The notes under the pieces: generated by a model
The model's input: only the letters and a program-made list of their open reading frames with translations
Database searches by the model: none
What the model was told of the DNA's origin: nothing
Made by a program: the position numbers and the translations under genes
In this document: positions 22,919-33,250 of the stretch, piece after piece
How the letters are laid out: each line of letters opens with the position of its first letter
Position numbering within the stretch: the stretch's first letter is position 1
NCBI RefSeq assembly: GCF_032854445.1
Contig: NC_088297.1
Coordinates: forward strand, 1,714,639-1,778,638
DNA length: 64,000 nucleotides
From: Liolophura sinensis
Lineage: Eukaryota; Mollusca; Polyplacophora; Chitonida; Chitonidae
Direction: 5' to 3'

Positions 22919-24001
22919 CAACCCGGACAAATCACTTTTCCCGTGCAGGATACAGGAGTGTTCATACTTTAATCATTAAAGACAGCCGACCGATGTGCTT
23001 TCTGTATAGTAACTCTGACTGTACATGCGTGTCTACTAACACAAAAGTGCGGTCTGCTGCCGTAACTTACGTAATAGCAGATAATATGTACGCTACTCCA
23101 ACACAAACTGCTGCTCAATGTCTCTCTCTAAAACACTTGACTTGATCAATAATATTGTACTCACAACGAATTGGTCTTGGACATGTGTAAATGGCCGTGT
23201 AAATGTACATGTATACATACATATATCCATATATCTGCATAAGTAAGCCCGAAAAATTAAAAAAAATTATCTGATAGTTAAGAATATATAAATGTATATA
23301 TGCGTTTGGCCATGACACATTAAATATTCCAGTTGAATTACCGGATAAATTCCAAATTAAACTACAAATATTAGGGAACAATAAATATATGGAGTAGACG
23401 GGAAAATGACGTCATTATGTCTGTGTACCAAGCTACAGGGTACCAAAAGTGAAAAGTCACGGTTAACAAAACGTACAATCTATTTGTATTGTCTTGACCA
23501 TTTTTCAGTATCCTTCCAGTGAGCCCAAATCGTTGTTTATCCGATAAGTAGATAAATAATTACCATTCAAAACTATACGGAAGATTGGCCCTCATTTCTG
23601 ATTAATAGTTGTCTCCTTTAAGCAAATCCCAATTCTCAATATATGAGTTGAAAATACTCACCTTAGTGATAATATTTGTAAACAAACTCTCATTGTTAAT
23701 AACTTCCTCATGATACTTTATTGTGCCAGTAACCCACCTCTGCCTATACGCTTCTGTCTGGGACTGGTGCTTCTGAGGACGTACTATGTACGCACCTTTA
23801 CACCTCATATTTTTTGTGATTTATTTTGAAATTCTTACTTGTATGTACTGGACTATGTTACACGTGATCTTACCGATAACTACATGCGTAATAAACAAAA
23901 ATTCGAGCTGTTATCAAGTGAGTACGATGGTAACCAGGCTAGAACATGTGCTTCTTTCTTTCTTAAATGTTGTTACGTCATGGATTACCTAAGTCAATAT
24001 C
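22919..24001 (+). other. LINE inter-ORF region
   Basis: About 1.1 kb between the two LINE ORFs with no recognisable domain. Unusually long for a two-ORF LINE, so it could contain a further small insertion, though I find no termini. Confidence 0.4.
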
Positions 24002-26164
24002 GTGTGGCAATCGGGACTTGGTATAACTTTGTGTGCTGTAAAAGTAGGGTACAACCTAATCAAACTTATAAACTTGCTGAATGAATTAACAGTGATTTGT
24101 AATGCTACTGACTCTTTACTATTTTGTGTTATTATAGGTATTCTTTGTATGTTAAACAACTTGAATTACGTTTTAATTGTCAATATCGCATTACTGCTGC
24201 GATGCGGAGATATACATAAAAATCCGGGACCACCAAGCTCGCATAACTTAAGATGTTGTCATTTTAATTCTAGGAGCCTTCTGGCTCAGTCTGATGATCA
24301 AATGTCATCATATTCTAAGTTAGACGAAGTCTCAACCGTACTTGTAAATGAACATGATTACGATATTATTTGTGTAACAGAAACTTGGCTTAGTTCTGCC
24401 ATACCAGATGAAAGAGTTAATATAGAAGGGTACTACATTATAAGGAAAGACAGAGATAGGCATGGTGGGGGTGTTGCCATTTATTGTAAGTCATCATTGA
24501 ATATCACACGCAGATTAGATCTTGAAAATGAAAATGAAATGCTATGGATTACAATTGAATTGTTCAATAGAAGTGTATTAGTTGCTGTATGTTACCGCCC
24601 TCCTAACCAATCAACGGAATCACGGGATCTTTTTATTGATAACTTTGATTCTACTCTCACTTCTGTTATATCAGAAAACCCACACGCTTTACTAATATTT
24701 GGTGATTTTAACGATCGCTGAACTGACTGGAATAAATACCATGATAAGAGTGAATTAAAAATGAAACTTCTCGACCTTTCGGCTGGAAAAAATTTATTTC
24801 AAATACTGAATGAGCCGACAAGATATACGGAAGATAGTGCTTATTTATTAGATCTAATAATCACTGACAATATGAGATATGTAATAGATTACGGAGTGGC
24901 TTGTCCCATGGCTAATCTTGACCACTGCACGATCTATTGTAAACTGGATGTTCTGTGCAATGATAAACCTAAATCTTTTAAAAGACATGTATGGGACCTT
25001 AAATGTGCTGATATAGACCGTCTACGTAACTTACTGTCTGTCTCACCCTGGGATATATGTGACGTTTTCACTGATATAAATGACAAAGTGTATGCATGGT
25101 CAAATCTTTTTCTGTCATGCTGTAAGGAAGCTATCCCAAATAAAGAAATTACCGTGAGACTTCGCGACAAGCCCTGGATGACCAATGATGTGCGATATAA
25201 GTTACGAATTCGAAATAGATGCTTTAAAAGGTATAAAAGGTCTAAAAATGAAAAAGATAAATTTCGCTTCTATATAGCCAGAAGGGAGGCCAACACAGCC
25301 AAAAGAGAGGCTATTCGTCGCTATGCTACACGTCTAAAAACCAAACTATCTGACCCAAATCTAGATACCAAGACTTACTGGTCTTCAATGAAATCACTGT
25401 TGGGTTCTAAAGCAAAACCTCCAATACCACCACTACTTGTAAATGGTAAAAATGTGTCCAGTGATATTGATAAGGCCAATGCTTTCTGTGCATTCTTTGC
25501 ATCACATTCTGACCTTCCATCTCCTGTCCCCGACTTGCCGGACTTCTCCTTCGTTACTACAACTCGTTTAAACAGTATACAAATAACTGAAAAGGAAGTC
25601 GGTCAGTGTCTCAGTTCGTTAAATACAAAGAAGGCATCAGGTCCGGATGGGATCAGTAATTTTATGTTGCAGAGTGCAGCAGGAAGTATAGTACCCTCGC
25701 TTACTAAACTATTTAACTCTTCATTACAAAACGGCGTCTTTCCGTCCGCGTGGAAAAGGTGCCGCGTTTGCCCAGTATTTAAAAAAGGTGATCGACATTG
25801 TATTTCTAACTACAGACCAGTATGTCTTCAACCATCGATATCCAAAGTATTTGAAAAAGTCGTCTTTAAACATTCATATCAATATCTTACGATAAACAAT
25901 ATTCTTATTCCTCACAATGCAGGATTCAAAAGTGGTGATTCAACTATCTGTCAACTAACTAAAATCGTCCATAATATTTATAAAGGTTTAGACAACGGTA
26001 ATGATATGTGTTTGGTATTCTTGGATGTGAGCAAAGCCTTTGACAAGGTTTGGCACACAGGTTTACTATTTAAGTTGAGGCAGATGGGTATTGGAGGAAT
26101 GTTACTGGCGTGGATAAATGATTACTTATCTGATCGATCAATCTTCTTTTTGCATCAACGGTAA
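24002..26164 (+). pseudogene. LINE ORF2: endonuclease and RT N-terminal part
   Basis: The N-terminus is hydrophobic and ends in a 2A-like motif, GDIHKNPGP (24206-24232). An apurinic-type endonuclease follows: CHFNSRSL, CVTETWLSS, DRHGGGVAIY, CYRPPNQ and FGDFNDR. A TGA (24719-24721) interrupts it, and the same frame continues from 24722. Then RT motifs: VCPVFKKGD, ISNYRPVCL and CLVFLDVSKAFDKVWH. A frameshift occurs near 26150 (DYLSD), after which RT continues in the 26118 frame. Copies target DNA and primes reverse transcription in active relatives. Confidence 0.93.
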
Positions 26165-27516
26165 TGAATCTAGCTCGAATCCTACGTACTCAGGAGTTCC
26201 CCAGGGCTCTGTACTTGGTCCTTTGTTGTTTCTTATCTTCATAAATGATATAAATACTAATATTGAATGTGACATAAATATATTTGCTGACGACACATCC
26301 TGGTTAGAAGAAATTAAAGATTTACCAGTCTCAGAAACTAGACTGAATCGTGATCTTAGCAAGTTAGCATCGTGGGCAAATCAATGGTGTGTCACATTCA
26401 ATGCTCTTAAGACAGTTTATTTACTTGTATCATTAAAGGGAAATCCTTCCTATCCCAAACTGTATCTTAATGGCACGGAGGTGAAGAGCGTTCAGTCCCA
26501 CAAACACCTTGGGATCTTTTTACAACACAATGGGAAATGGGACGAACACATTAGAAATTTAGTTAATAAATGTAACAAAAAACTGAGTATTCTCAACCGA
26601 TGTAAGAAATGCCTTACCCGAAAATGTTTGAAAACTCTATACTTCAGTCAAATAAGATCTACCATCGAATATGGTGACATCCTGTTTGACAATTGCGGTA
26701 TAGTGTTGTCTCAAAAACTTGAAACAATTCAGCGAAGAGCTGCTCTTCTCTGTTCTGGGGGCCTACGTCGGACACCGTATAGTAAATTATTAAATGAACT
26801 AAGATGGGAACCGCTTTATGTGAGACGTAGATCCCACAGAATTCTTCTTTTCCATAAAATTATAAATGGGCTATCGCCTCCTTATTTGAAAAAATTACTA
26901 CCATGCGGAAATGAAGCTGTCGTCAGTACATACAATCTACGAAATAAGCACAACATCCGTCTTCCCAAAGGTCGTATCCAGTTGTACATGTCGTCATTTA
27001 TTCCCCAAACAATTAAGGATTGGAATTCAATACCTCTCCACTTTCGTCACGACTCTCTAGAAAAGCTTAAATCCTATCTTAAACCTAGTTTTGTTGACAG
27101 CATTACTATTTCCGTACTGTACGATTCTTTTGTAACATTTTCCTCGATACTGCATTGTAGGATGCGGATGGGACTGAGCGCTCTTCACGCAGACTTATTT
27201 ACCAATGGCCTTTCAGATGACCAGTCTTGTCATAAATGTAATTACAAATGTGAAAATTCTCATCATTTTCTTATTGAATGTCCCGCATATGCCACTCAAA
27301 GGAAGCACATGTTCGACAGGTTTACTAAAACGATTTCTCCAAATGCTCACTTATCTATTTTCCTTCCGCATTGCTCAAAACATATTACTTTTTGGATCAA
27401 ATGACCTATCTCTTGAAGACAATAAAACCATATTCTGTTCTGTGCACAAATTCATTCAAGATACTCGAAGATTTATCCATCGTACTCACCAAGTAGTTCA
27501 AACAAGCTCCTTTTAA
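26118..27516 (+). pseudogene. LINE ORF2: RT catalytic and C-terminal part
   Basis: RT continues: SGVPQGSVLGPLLFLIFIND and NIFADDTSW (catalytic Asp pair) near 26285. Then thumb motifs (SHKHLGIFLQHNGKWDEHI, RRAALLCSGGLRRTPY). A C-terminal cysteine/histidine cluster follows (SCHKCNYKC, HHFLIECPAYATQRK). A second frameshift near 27390 moves the last about 40 residues to the frame ending at 27516. With the upstream stop and shift, the ORF2 of this copy is dead. Confidence 0.92.
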
Positions 27517-27689
27517 GGTACAAAGTGCTAAGACTGAAACCCATTCTTAAATCTGTTATATAATCGGTACTTAATGAAGTATATGAGTGTGTGCAGTATT
27601 GGATGCCTATGTGTATTGTAAATATTGTAAATATTTTATTCTTCACTATCAAGTTTTGATTATATAAATGTATGATGTATATAAGTTTG

Positions 27690-27765
27690 AGGAGACCCCC
27701 TAGTGACCCATGGGTTGTGGGATATCCTCAGTAAACAAATAAAGAATTAAATTAAATTAAATTAA
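27690..27765 (+). repeat. LINE 3' terminus with (AATTA)n tail
   Basis: GGAGACCCCCTAGTGACCC, then ATATCCTCAGTAAACAAATA and AAG followed by four AATTA-type units. The homologous end of the truncated copy at 13138-13210 carries CATTA units. Confidence 0.85.
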
Positions 27766-27772
27766 CACACTA
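27766..27772. other. LINE target-site duplication (right)
   Basis: CACACTA, identical to 22055-22061. Confidence 0.75.
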
Positions 27773-28847
27773 ACCAATAGGCTTGGAGCCACCCTCCTGT
27801 TCTTGCCTTCTCTTTAAAGCATAACAATTTGATATGCCATGGACTGGCTTCCTACAATAACTACATGTAACCCTGCTAAACTGTCTATCAGTAAATGTAT
27901 GGTCGGACCTTCGTTGAATAGTGTTCGAATTAACAGGGCTTCTTTGCTCACCTGATTTGTCAAAATTTTGAGTCTGTTTCGGTTGGCCTGAATTTGAGTT
28001 AAATGAACCCCTCGAAAAGGGTTGAGGCTTTCTAAATGTAGACGGCTTTTTCTGAAATGAGACCTTATGTGTAGCCGTGTAAGTATCGGCCATAGTGGCT
28101 GCTGCTTCTAGTGTATCAGCCTTTGTCCTCAATGAAAGTTCTGAATCTTTATCTACACTTTTAGCATAACACCACCGCTCAAACAATTGTTCCTTCTGCC
28201 TAGCAAATTCAATGTAAGTCTGATCTCTTTTCTCAAAATTTCTAAATTTCTGCCGATAGGCCTCTGGCACAAGCTCATATCTGTTTTAAGATAACATCTT
28301 TCACAAAGTCATAACCTGCAGCCTGTTCTGTTGATAACTCTGTGTATATATCCATAGCTTTGCCAGTTAACACACTCTATAAAAGGGTAGTCATAAACTT
28401 TTTAGGCCACTCTAAATTTTGAGCAATCTTCTCAAACTGTAGAAAATATTTATCTACATCAGTCTCACGAAATTGTGGCACAAATTTTCCCTAAACAATC
28501 TTTCTTTTTCATTTTTACTTTCCTTAAACAATCTTTCTTTTTCATTTTCACTTTCCTTTAAACAGTCTTTCTTTTTCATTTTCTTTTTCTTTCAGTTCTT
28601 ACTCCTTCAGCCTTATTACAGTGGAATCTTCGCCCTCAGGCCTGTACGCATCTAATGGACTTTCATCAAACTCCTGTAATTCTACAAAGCATTTAACATT
28701 ACTAAACTGCATATCTTTCTTGCGTAAGGATCTTTTGATATTAGGATTCAGGTACTTGCTTAAAGCGTACAAATCATTCTTATTTAACACATCAAAAATG
28801 TCCTGATCTGGCGCTTCCATAAACTCGTCGGGCTTAAAATCCGACAT
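27773..28847 (-). pseudogene. Gypsy Gag
   Basis: N-terminal part 28847-28599 begins MSDFKPDEFMEAPD. A charged Lys/Glu stretch made of three tandem units follows (28490-28595). The capsid-like part includes the pattern TDVDKYFLQFEKIAQNLEWP (near 28455-28400), common in metazoan gypsy Gags. The C-terminal part 28270-27773 holds a CCHC zinc knuckle, CSYCRKPVHGISNC (C-X2-C-X4-H-X4-C), for RNA binding. An amber codon near 28378 and a frame break near 28280 inactivate it. Gag ends with a TAG at the LINE insertion point. Confidence 0.85.
28490..28595. repeat. Three tandem about 35-bp units in gag
   Basis: AAACAATCTTTCTTTTTCAT followed by TTT(T/C)ACTTTCCTT repeats three times. On the gag strand it encodes an alternating Lys/Glu segment, probably coiled coil. 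Confidence 0.8.
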
Positions 28848-28944
28848 GATGAATAAAATCTGCTGGCAAGATTTGCTACAAAGTCAAAGATTAGAAAAAT
28901 GACACAACTTACACAAAATCCTTTCAATTCCAATTCAAAGTCAC

Positions 28945-28962
28945 TTCCCGGACAAGCCCCCA
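28945..28962 (-). promoter_or_regulatory. Primer-binding site, tRNA-Pro-like
   Basis: Three bases inside the 5' LTR the minus strand reads TGGGGGCTTGTCCGGGAA. It differs by about one base from the tRNA-Pro-complementary site used by several metazoan retroelements. This is where minus-strand DNA synthesis would start. Confidence 0.75.
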
Positions 28963-28965
28963 ATT

Positions 28966-29704
28966 TGTTACGACCCAAACTGTCTGCATTATAAAGAGAT
29001 GGCTTGTTCGAAACACACGACAGTTTAGCCGCACAAAAAAAGTAACCAAAACCAGCAGATTTTATTTTACAACAATTTATTAGGTTTAACAAGAACAGAT
29101 AACAAGACTTTTACAAATTCTAAAGAACTTAAGTTTAACAAGAAAGGATAGCAGTATCTATACAAATACTAAAGTACTTACATGTACAACGGTGTCAAGT
29201 CCAAATGGACGCATATATTCCACAATGCGAAAAACCATACAGGCATAAATGCACAAATATGAGGGAAAATCCACAGTATAACTGAGTGTATGACGAAATA
29301 TACACAAAATTCCACAGACAGGGTCCGTGTACTAATAAGCAGTGTGTACACAAGAGCACAAATTAAATACACAAGTTCAGACTGAACAAGTGCTCGGTGG
29401 AGATATGATATAACAAAGCCAGAGGCTATAAAGACACCAAAATTCAGCACAAAAGGCCTACTAAAGTAATACACAGCGAAAGCATCCAACATTCTCAATA
29501 ATTCTCCTTTCTCCTCTTTGACCTGCTTTCATAGGTCTTCTATAGACTGGTGGAATTTTCTAGAATAAGAAAACTCCAAACAGGCCCCGAACAGAGGGTA
29601 TTCTGGAACATTCTAAGGCAGAGGCAGACAGCACGCTCTGAACTCAGCATATGTAAACAGTGGCAAGCTACATTTAGGAGCTGACGGCAGTCGTGCACAT
29701 AACA
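28966..29704 (-). repeat. 5' LTR of the gypsy element (right)
   Basis: 739 bp, TG...CA termini, direct repeat of 17837-18592. It contains the promoter of the element by position, but no TATA box was singled out. Confidence 0.95.
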
Positions 29705-29709
29705 CCACG
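29705..29709. other. Target-site duplication of the gypsy element (right)
   Basis: CCACG directly after the right LTR, identical to 17832-17836. Confidence 0.9.
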
Positions 29710-29794
29710 AAAGAGTCATGATAGTGCATGTAGCATGCCTCGTTGTTGCAGGGCGGATTTCCACCGCTCGTTTACCTAGTGCTGCTTCACAGAG

Positions 29795-30000
29795 ATGATT
29801 TATTTGACTTATTTATTTGATTTTAGTTTACAGCCGTACTTAAGGATATTTCACTTATACGACGGCGGTGGGAGAAAATCCAGCAGGCCCCTTTGCAAAC
29901 CCACGACCATTCGCAGATTGCTGACAGGTCTTCCCACTCACGGCTTGAGAGGAAGCCAGAATGGGGTGGACATGATCTCACAGCGAAAATGCGATGACTT
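29795..30000 (-). mobile_element. tRNA-derived SINE, diverged
   Basis: Tail-first on the plus strand: TTTACAGCCGTACTTAAGGA, CACTTATACGACGGCGG and CCCACGACCATTCGCAGATT. The ATGCTGG block is deleted. Confidence 0.75.
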
Positions 30001-30069
30001 ACCAAAGGCAATTAAGCGGTCCCACCATTATACTGATACGAGTCAACGAGTCGTTGCACTATCCCGTTC

Positions 30070-30180
30070 ATGCTGAACTTCAAGGAAGGAAGTTACAATT
30101 TCCTCTTTTTAGGTCTTAGGTCTGACCCGACACAGAATTGACCCTGGATCTACCGCTCCGACACACCAGGCAGAGGTCGT
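30070..30180 (-). mobile_element. Second tRNA-like SINE family, fragment
   Basis: TTACAATTTCCTCTTTTTAG and GACCCGACACAGAATTGACC resemble 2740-2800. Low information content. Confidence 0.35.
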
Positions 30181-31437
30181 TATTGTCCTTGCTTTACAGT
30201 GCATATGAACGTGTACTTTTTTGAAAACCAATGGCATTGCGCCCGAGTACGGGATTCTCAACCAGTCATTGATGGTTCCTTATAGATGTGTATTTCTTTG
30301 ATATAGACGCAAATGCATGTAGGTTCGGATTCAATTTATTCATTGACACAACATTTGAGAACAGTAGTAAGCAGTGATGTTCTTTAATCGACACGAACAG
30401 ACAGCGGAATGTCACTGTTCCGTGAGGCAATACCGCTGATAGCATAAGAGGTGGAATATCCAATGTAGCCCGTGTTGTTCCTTTTCCATAGCCACTTACC
30501 AATGCTATTTTGTTTAGAACTTCTGTCAGTGTCAGTAACTAAGGTGTCTATCTGCCAGTACTAAGTGGAACCTGGCTGGGTTTTACAGAGAAAATGCGGA
30601 TAACAAGCTAGATGATGTTGGACATGGCTAGCTTGATTAAATGACTGAATAAAAGCTTGGGGTGCTTAACCATTTTGCCGTCATACGACGACGATGGGTC
30701 ATTGGGAGTATGTTCGCCAAAGTGCTGTCAAAATTGAAGCCGAAGTTATGCGATATGATACCCCACCCAGACACATAATACTGGCACAGGGCCAACCAAC
30801 CATGTTTCTCTGTTCTAATCTATCAGTGCTGAGCGACTAGCGAGACAAAAACAAGTGCCATTTTTAAAGTCTTTGTTATGACCCCACCATAGTTTCTCCA
30901 GAATTAGAGGCGGACACTGTAACAATTAGGTAACCAAAGCGGTCGTTGCTTAAATGAAGAAGGCTTTGTCGGGCCGTAGCGCGGTATAAGCGGCGTGATG
31001 TGATATCGGTACAACATACTCATCACTTTAAAGTACCCATAGTTCACTTAACACTCTACTTTTGCTTGCTTCAATCCACTTTCAGGGTCACCTTGTTCCA
31101 CCATCCTCGATTTTCGGTCCATGTCTGGTGAGTAAACGTTGAAGGCTCCATAGGAGATTCAAAACAAATGTACATGTACGGCAGTACTGTTATCAGTTTA
31201 CAATTACATTGTACCAAGACAGGTAGTTTAATGTAAGACACGGCACACTGTCATTCGTGTGTGTTACATGACAAAGCTTTGCACAGGGGTTCTATAAATA
31301 ACTAGCCAATGACTTTCGCCGGGACATTGACCGCTTACACAACAGGCGACCTCTCCTTAAAATGATCATAAATGGGTGTGACCAAGTCAGTGCCAAACGC
31401 AGAGCAACACTATACTCTTGGTCAGGAAAATTGTAAT
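30181..31437. other. Region upstream of the fucosyltransferase; one dispersed repeat
   Basis: 30740-30890 is a minus-strand copy of the CTGGGTGGGG(T) repeat family (ACCCCACCCAGACACATAAT, CAGTGCTGAGCGACTAGCGA). No exon of the fucosyltransferase gene was found. An ATG followed by the donor GTGAGT at 31122-31135 is in the wrong phase for the exon at 31774. Confidence 0.4.
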
Positions 31438-31605
31438 GTTTATTTATTTATATATTTCTTTATTTGATTGTTGTTTTACGCCGTACTCAAGAATATTTCA
31501 CTTGTACAATGACGGCCAGCAGTATGGTGAGAGGAAACGGTGCAAAGCCCAATGGAAATCCAAGATAATCCGCAGCTTGCCGACAGATCCTCCCTTGTAC
31601 TCTTA
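31438..31605 (-). mobile_element. tRNA-derived SINE, head missing
   Basis: TTTATTTGATTGTTGTTTTA, GCCGTACTCAAGAATATTTC and ACGGCCAGCAGTATGGTGAG. It ends 170 bp before the fucosyltransferase exon. Confidence 0.8.
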
Positions 31606-31756
31606 TTTGCATTCCACTTGTCGAATTCCACGAGTTAATACGCGGATTTAGCGCAGTTAGCGATGGTGTGATCCAATACACATGACATCTTCAATTTTAT
31701 GAAATACTCGACGTGTCATTCTAAAGTCATTATCTTCGTCCGTTGTTTTTAATTTT

Positions 31757-31773
31757 TTTTTTTTTTTTGCCAG
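31757..31773 (+). promoter_or_regulatory. 3' splice acceptor of the fucosyltransferase exon
   Basis: A run of about 17 T followed by GCCAG just before the coding frame opens; explains the lack of an ATG. Confidence 0.65.
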
Positions 31774-33001
31774 CTTCGTGATAGTCAGCGTCTTTGGAGT
31801 GGGGAGTTTGCTTTTCTGGTATGATTATTCAAAGGTGAGGACACATCAACAACACACGGACGTTGTGCCAGTGCCCTTAGAACAATTAGGAGTGGAGCAC
31901 GGATGGGTCTCAAAACCAGCAGCAGTAGCGCACGGGTGGGTCTCAAAACAAGCGTCAGTTGGGCACGGGCGGGTCTCAAAACCAGCATCAGTAGCGGAGA
32001 GACGTGAAGCAGGAAAAGTACAGGAACGGGAATATTATGGACAAAAGCCATCTTCTTCAAAGACTATTATAATCTTGGACTGGACAGGCTATCATCCCAC
32101 CAATCACACAGATGTTCGTACGGGCAATTGTCTTGTGACTCGTGACAGGTCCTTTTTTAACCAAAGCAAAGCTGTTGTGATTACTCACCGGAGACAGTAC
32201 ACCCTTGAGTCGTACCCACGGACCCGCCTGCCCTCACAGCGCTGGGTTTGGCTTATGGATGAATCTCCGTACCACCGTCATCATAACAGACATAACTTTA
32301 GCTTCGAGTCAATACCAAATGTGTTCAATTGGACAATGACCTACAGAAGAACATCGGATGTGTACATTCCATACGGCTGGACAAGGCTTCGGGAGAAACC
32401 GGGCTCAATCCACAGCTCACTTGCTAACCGGTCTCGACTCGTAGCGGCCGTGATTTCGAACTGTCAAAGTGTACATAATAGTAGGTACCGGTATATTAAA
32501 AAACTCAACACTTCAGTTCCTGTGGATGGCTTCGGTAGGTGTTTTCACAGACCATGCAAAGGACTTAATCTTTACTTGATGCATACCTGTCCTCAGGTGA
32601 AAGATTATTTATTTTATTTGGCTTTCGAAAACAGCAACTGCCGTGAGTATATATCAGAAAAATCTTTTAGTCACGGTTTCGCAACTGGCGCAGTTCCAGT
32701 GGTTATGGGCGCGCCCAAAGCAGACTACGAAGCCATAACTCCGCCAAATAGTTTTATACACGTGGACGATTTCGAGAGTCATGAGGAACTGGGAAAGTAT
32801 CTACTCTTTTTGTCCAGGAATAAATCTGAATACATGAAATACCATGAGTGGCGTAGGGTGTACAAGACGTCATACCGCCAGCAGTATATCGATAGCAAGC
32901 CCGTGTGGGAGGCATTGTGCGTGGCACTAGACAACGACTCCGGAAAAGTTAAATCTTCACCAGATCTGAATCAGTACTGGACAATTTCAGATTGCAAGTG
33001 A
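31774..33001 (+). CDS. GT10 alpha-1,3-fucosyltransferase
   Basis: Type II Golgi enzyme that transfers fucose from GDP-fucose to N-acetylglucosamine of glycans. The exon follows a strong acceptor (poly-T then GCCAG at 31773), and no ATG opens the frame, so the initiator lies in an unseen upstream exon. Order: a transmembrane anchor (VIVSVFGVGSLLFWY), a stem with three 11-residue repeats (31898-31996), then the catalytic domain with RWVWLMDESPY, FNWTMTYRRTSDVYIPYGW and the donor-binding motif FENSNCREYISEKSF, GAVPVVMGAPKADYE. These are GT10 family signatures. About 408 residues are visible, the usual family size, with several N-glycosylation sequons. The frame is intact and ends TGA inside a 40-bp tandem repeat. 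Confidence 0.92.
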
Positions 33002-33250
33002 AAAATGTGAGGCGGTAAAGCTGCGATTAGACTGCGAGCGAAGGATGCCAGGCCCTAAGACTGTGGTAAGACTACAAACAAAGAATATGGGGCGGTAAGA
33101 CTGTGATTAGACTGCAAGCCGAGGATATGAGGCGGTAAGACTGTCATTAGACTGCAAGATAAGAACATGGGGCAGTAAGGCTGTGATTAGACTGCAAGTG
33201 AAGGATATAAGGTGGAAACGCTGGGATCAAACTTCAAGCGAAGGGTGTAA
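32990..33250. repeat. Tandem repeat, about 40-bp unit, six copies
   Basis: The unit GATTAGACTGCAAGCCGAGG plus ATATGAGGCGGTAAGACTGT repeats with about 80 percent similarity. The first unit covers the last codons and stop of the fucosyltransferase ORF. Confidence 0.85.

Larger units (their letters stand above)
22062..27765 (+). mobile_element. LINE with ORF1 and ORF2 (CR1/L2-like), nested in the gypsy element
   Basis: Non-LTR retrotransposon, 5.7 kb, carrying ORF1 (22195-22917), a roughly 1.1-kb inter-ORF region, ORF2 (24002-27516, broken) and a 3' UTR ending in AAACAAATAAAG plus (AATTA)n. It is bounded by 7-bp duplications and lies opposite in orientation to the host gypsy. The 5' end may be slightly truncated because ORF1 has no ATG in its open frame. 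The apurinic-type endonuclease plus RT and the short tandem-repeat tail fit the CR1/L2/Rex group; exact clade needs a tree. Confidence 0.92.
17837..29704 (-). mobile_element. Ty3/gypsy LTR retrotransposon, Gmr1-like domain order, with nested LINE
   Basis: A complete insertion by structure: LTRs at 17837-18592 and 28966-29704, 5-bp duplication CCACG, primer-binding site beside the right (5') LTR and polypurine tract beside the left (3') LTR. In element order it encodes gag (28847-27773), protease (22050-21446), integrase (21230 to about 20040), RT and RNase H (to 18708). Integrase lies upstream of RT in the same frame, unlike typical Ty3/gypsy but as described for Gmr1-like elements. A LINE occupies 22062-27765. 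Frameshifts, stops, a deletion between RT and RNase H and a 64-bp LTR fragment in pol make this copy inactive. The LTRs differ by an 18-bp indel and scattered substitutions, so insertion is not very recent. Confidence 0.93.

Noticed and set aside
31122-31135. ATGTCTG/GTGAGT as first exon of the fucosyltransferase
   Set aside because: It would enter the 31774 exon in phase 1, giving an immediate stop; phase 2 is needed.
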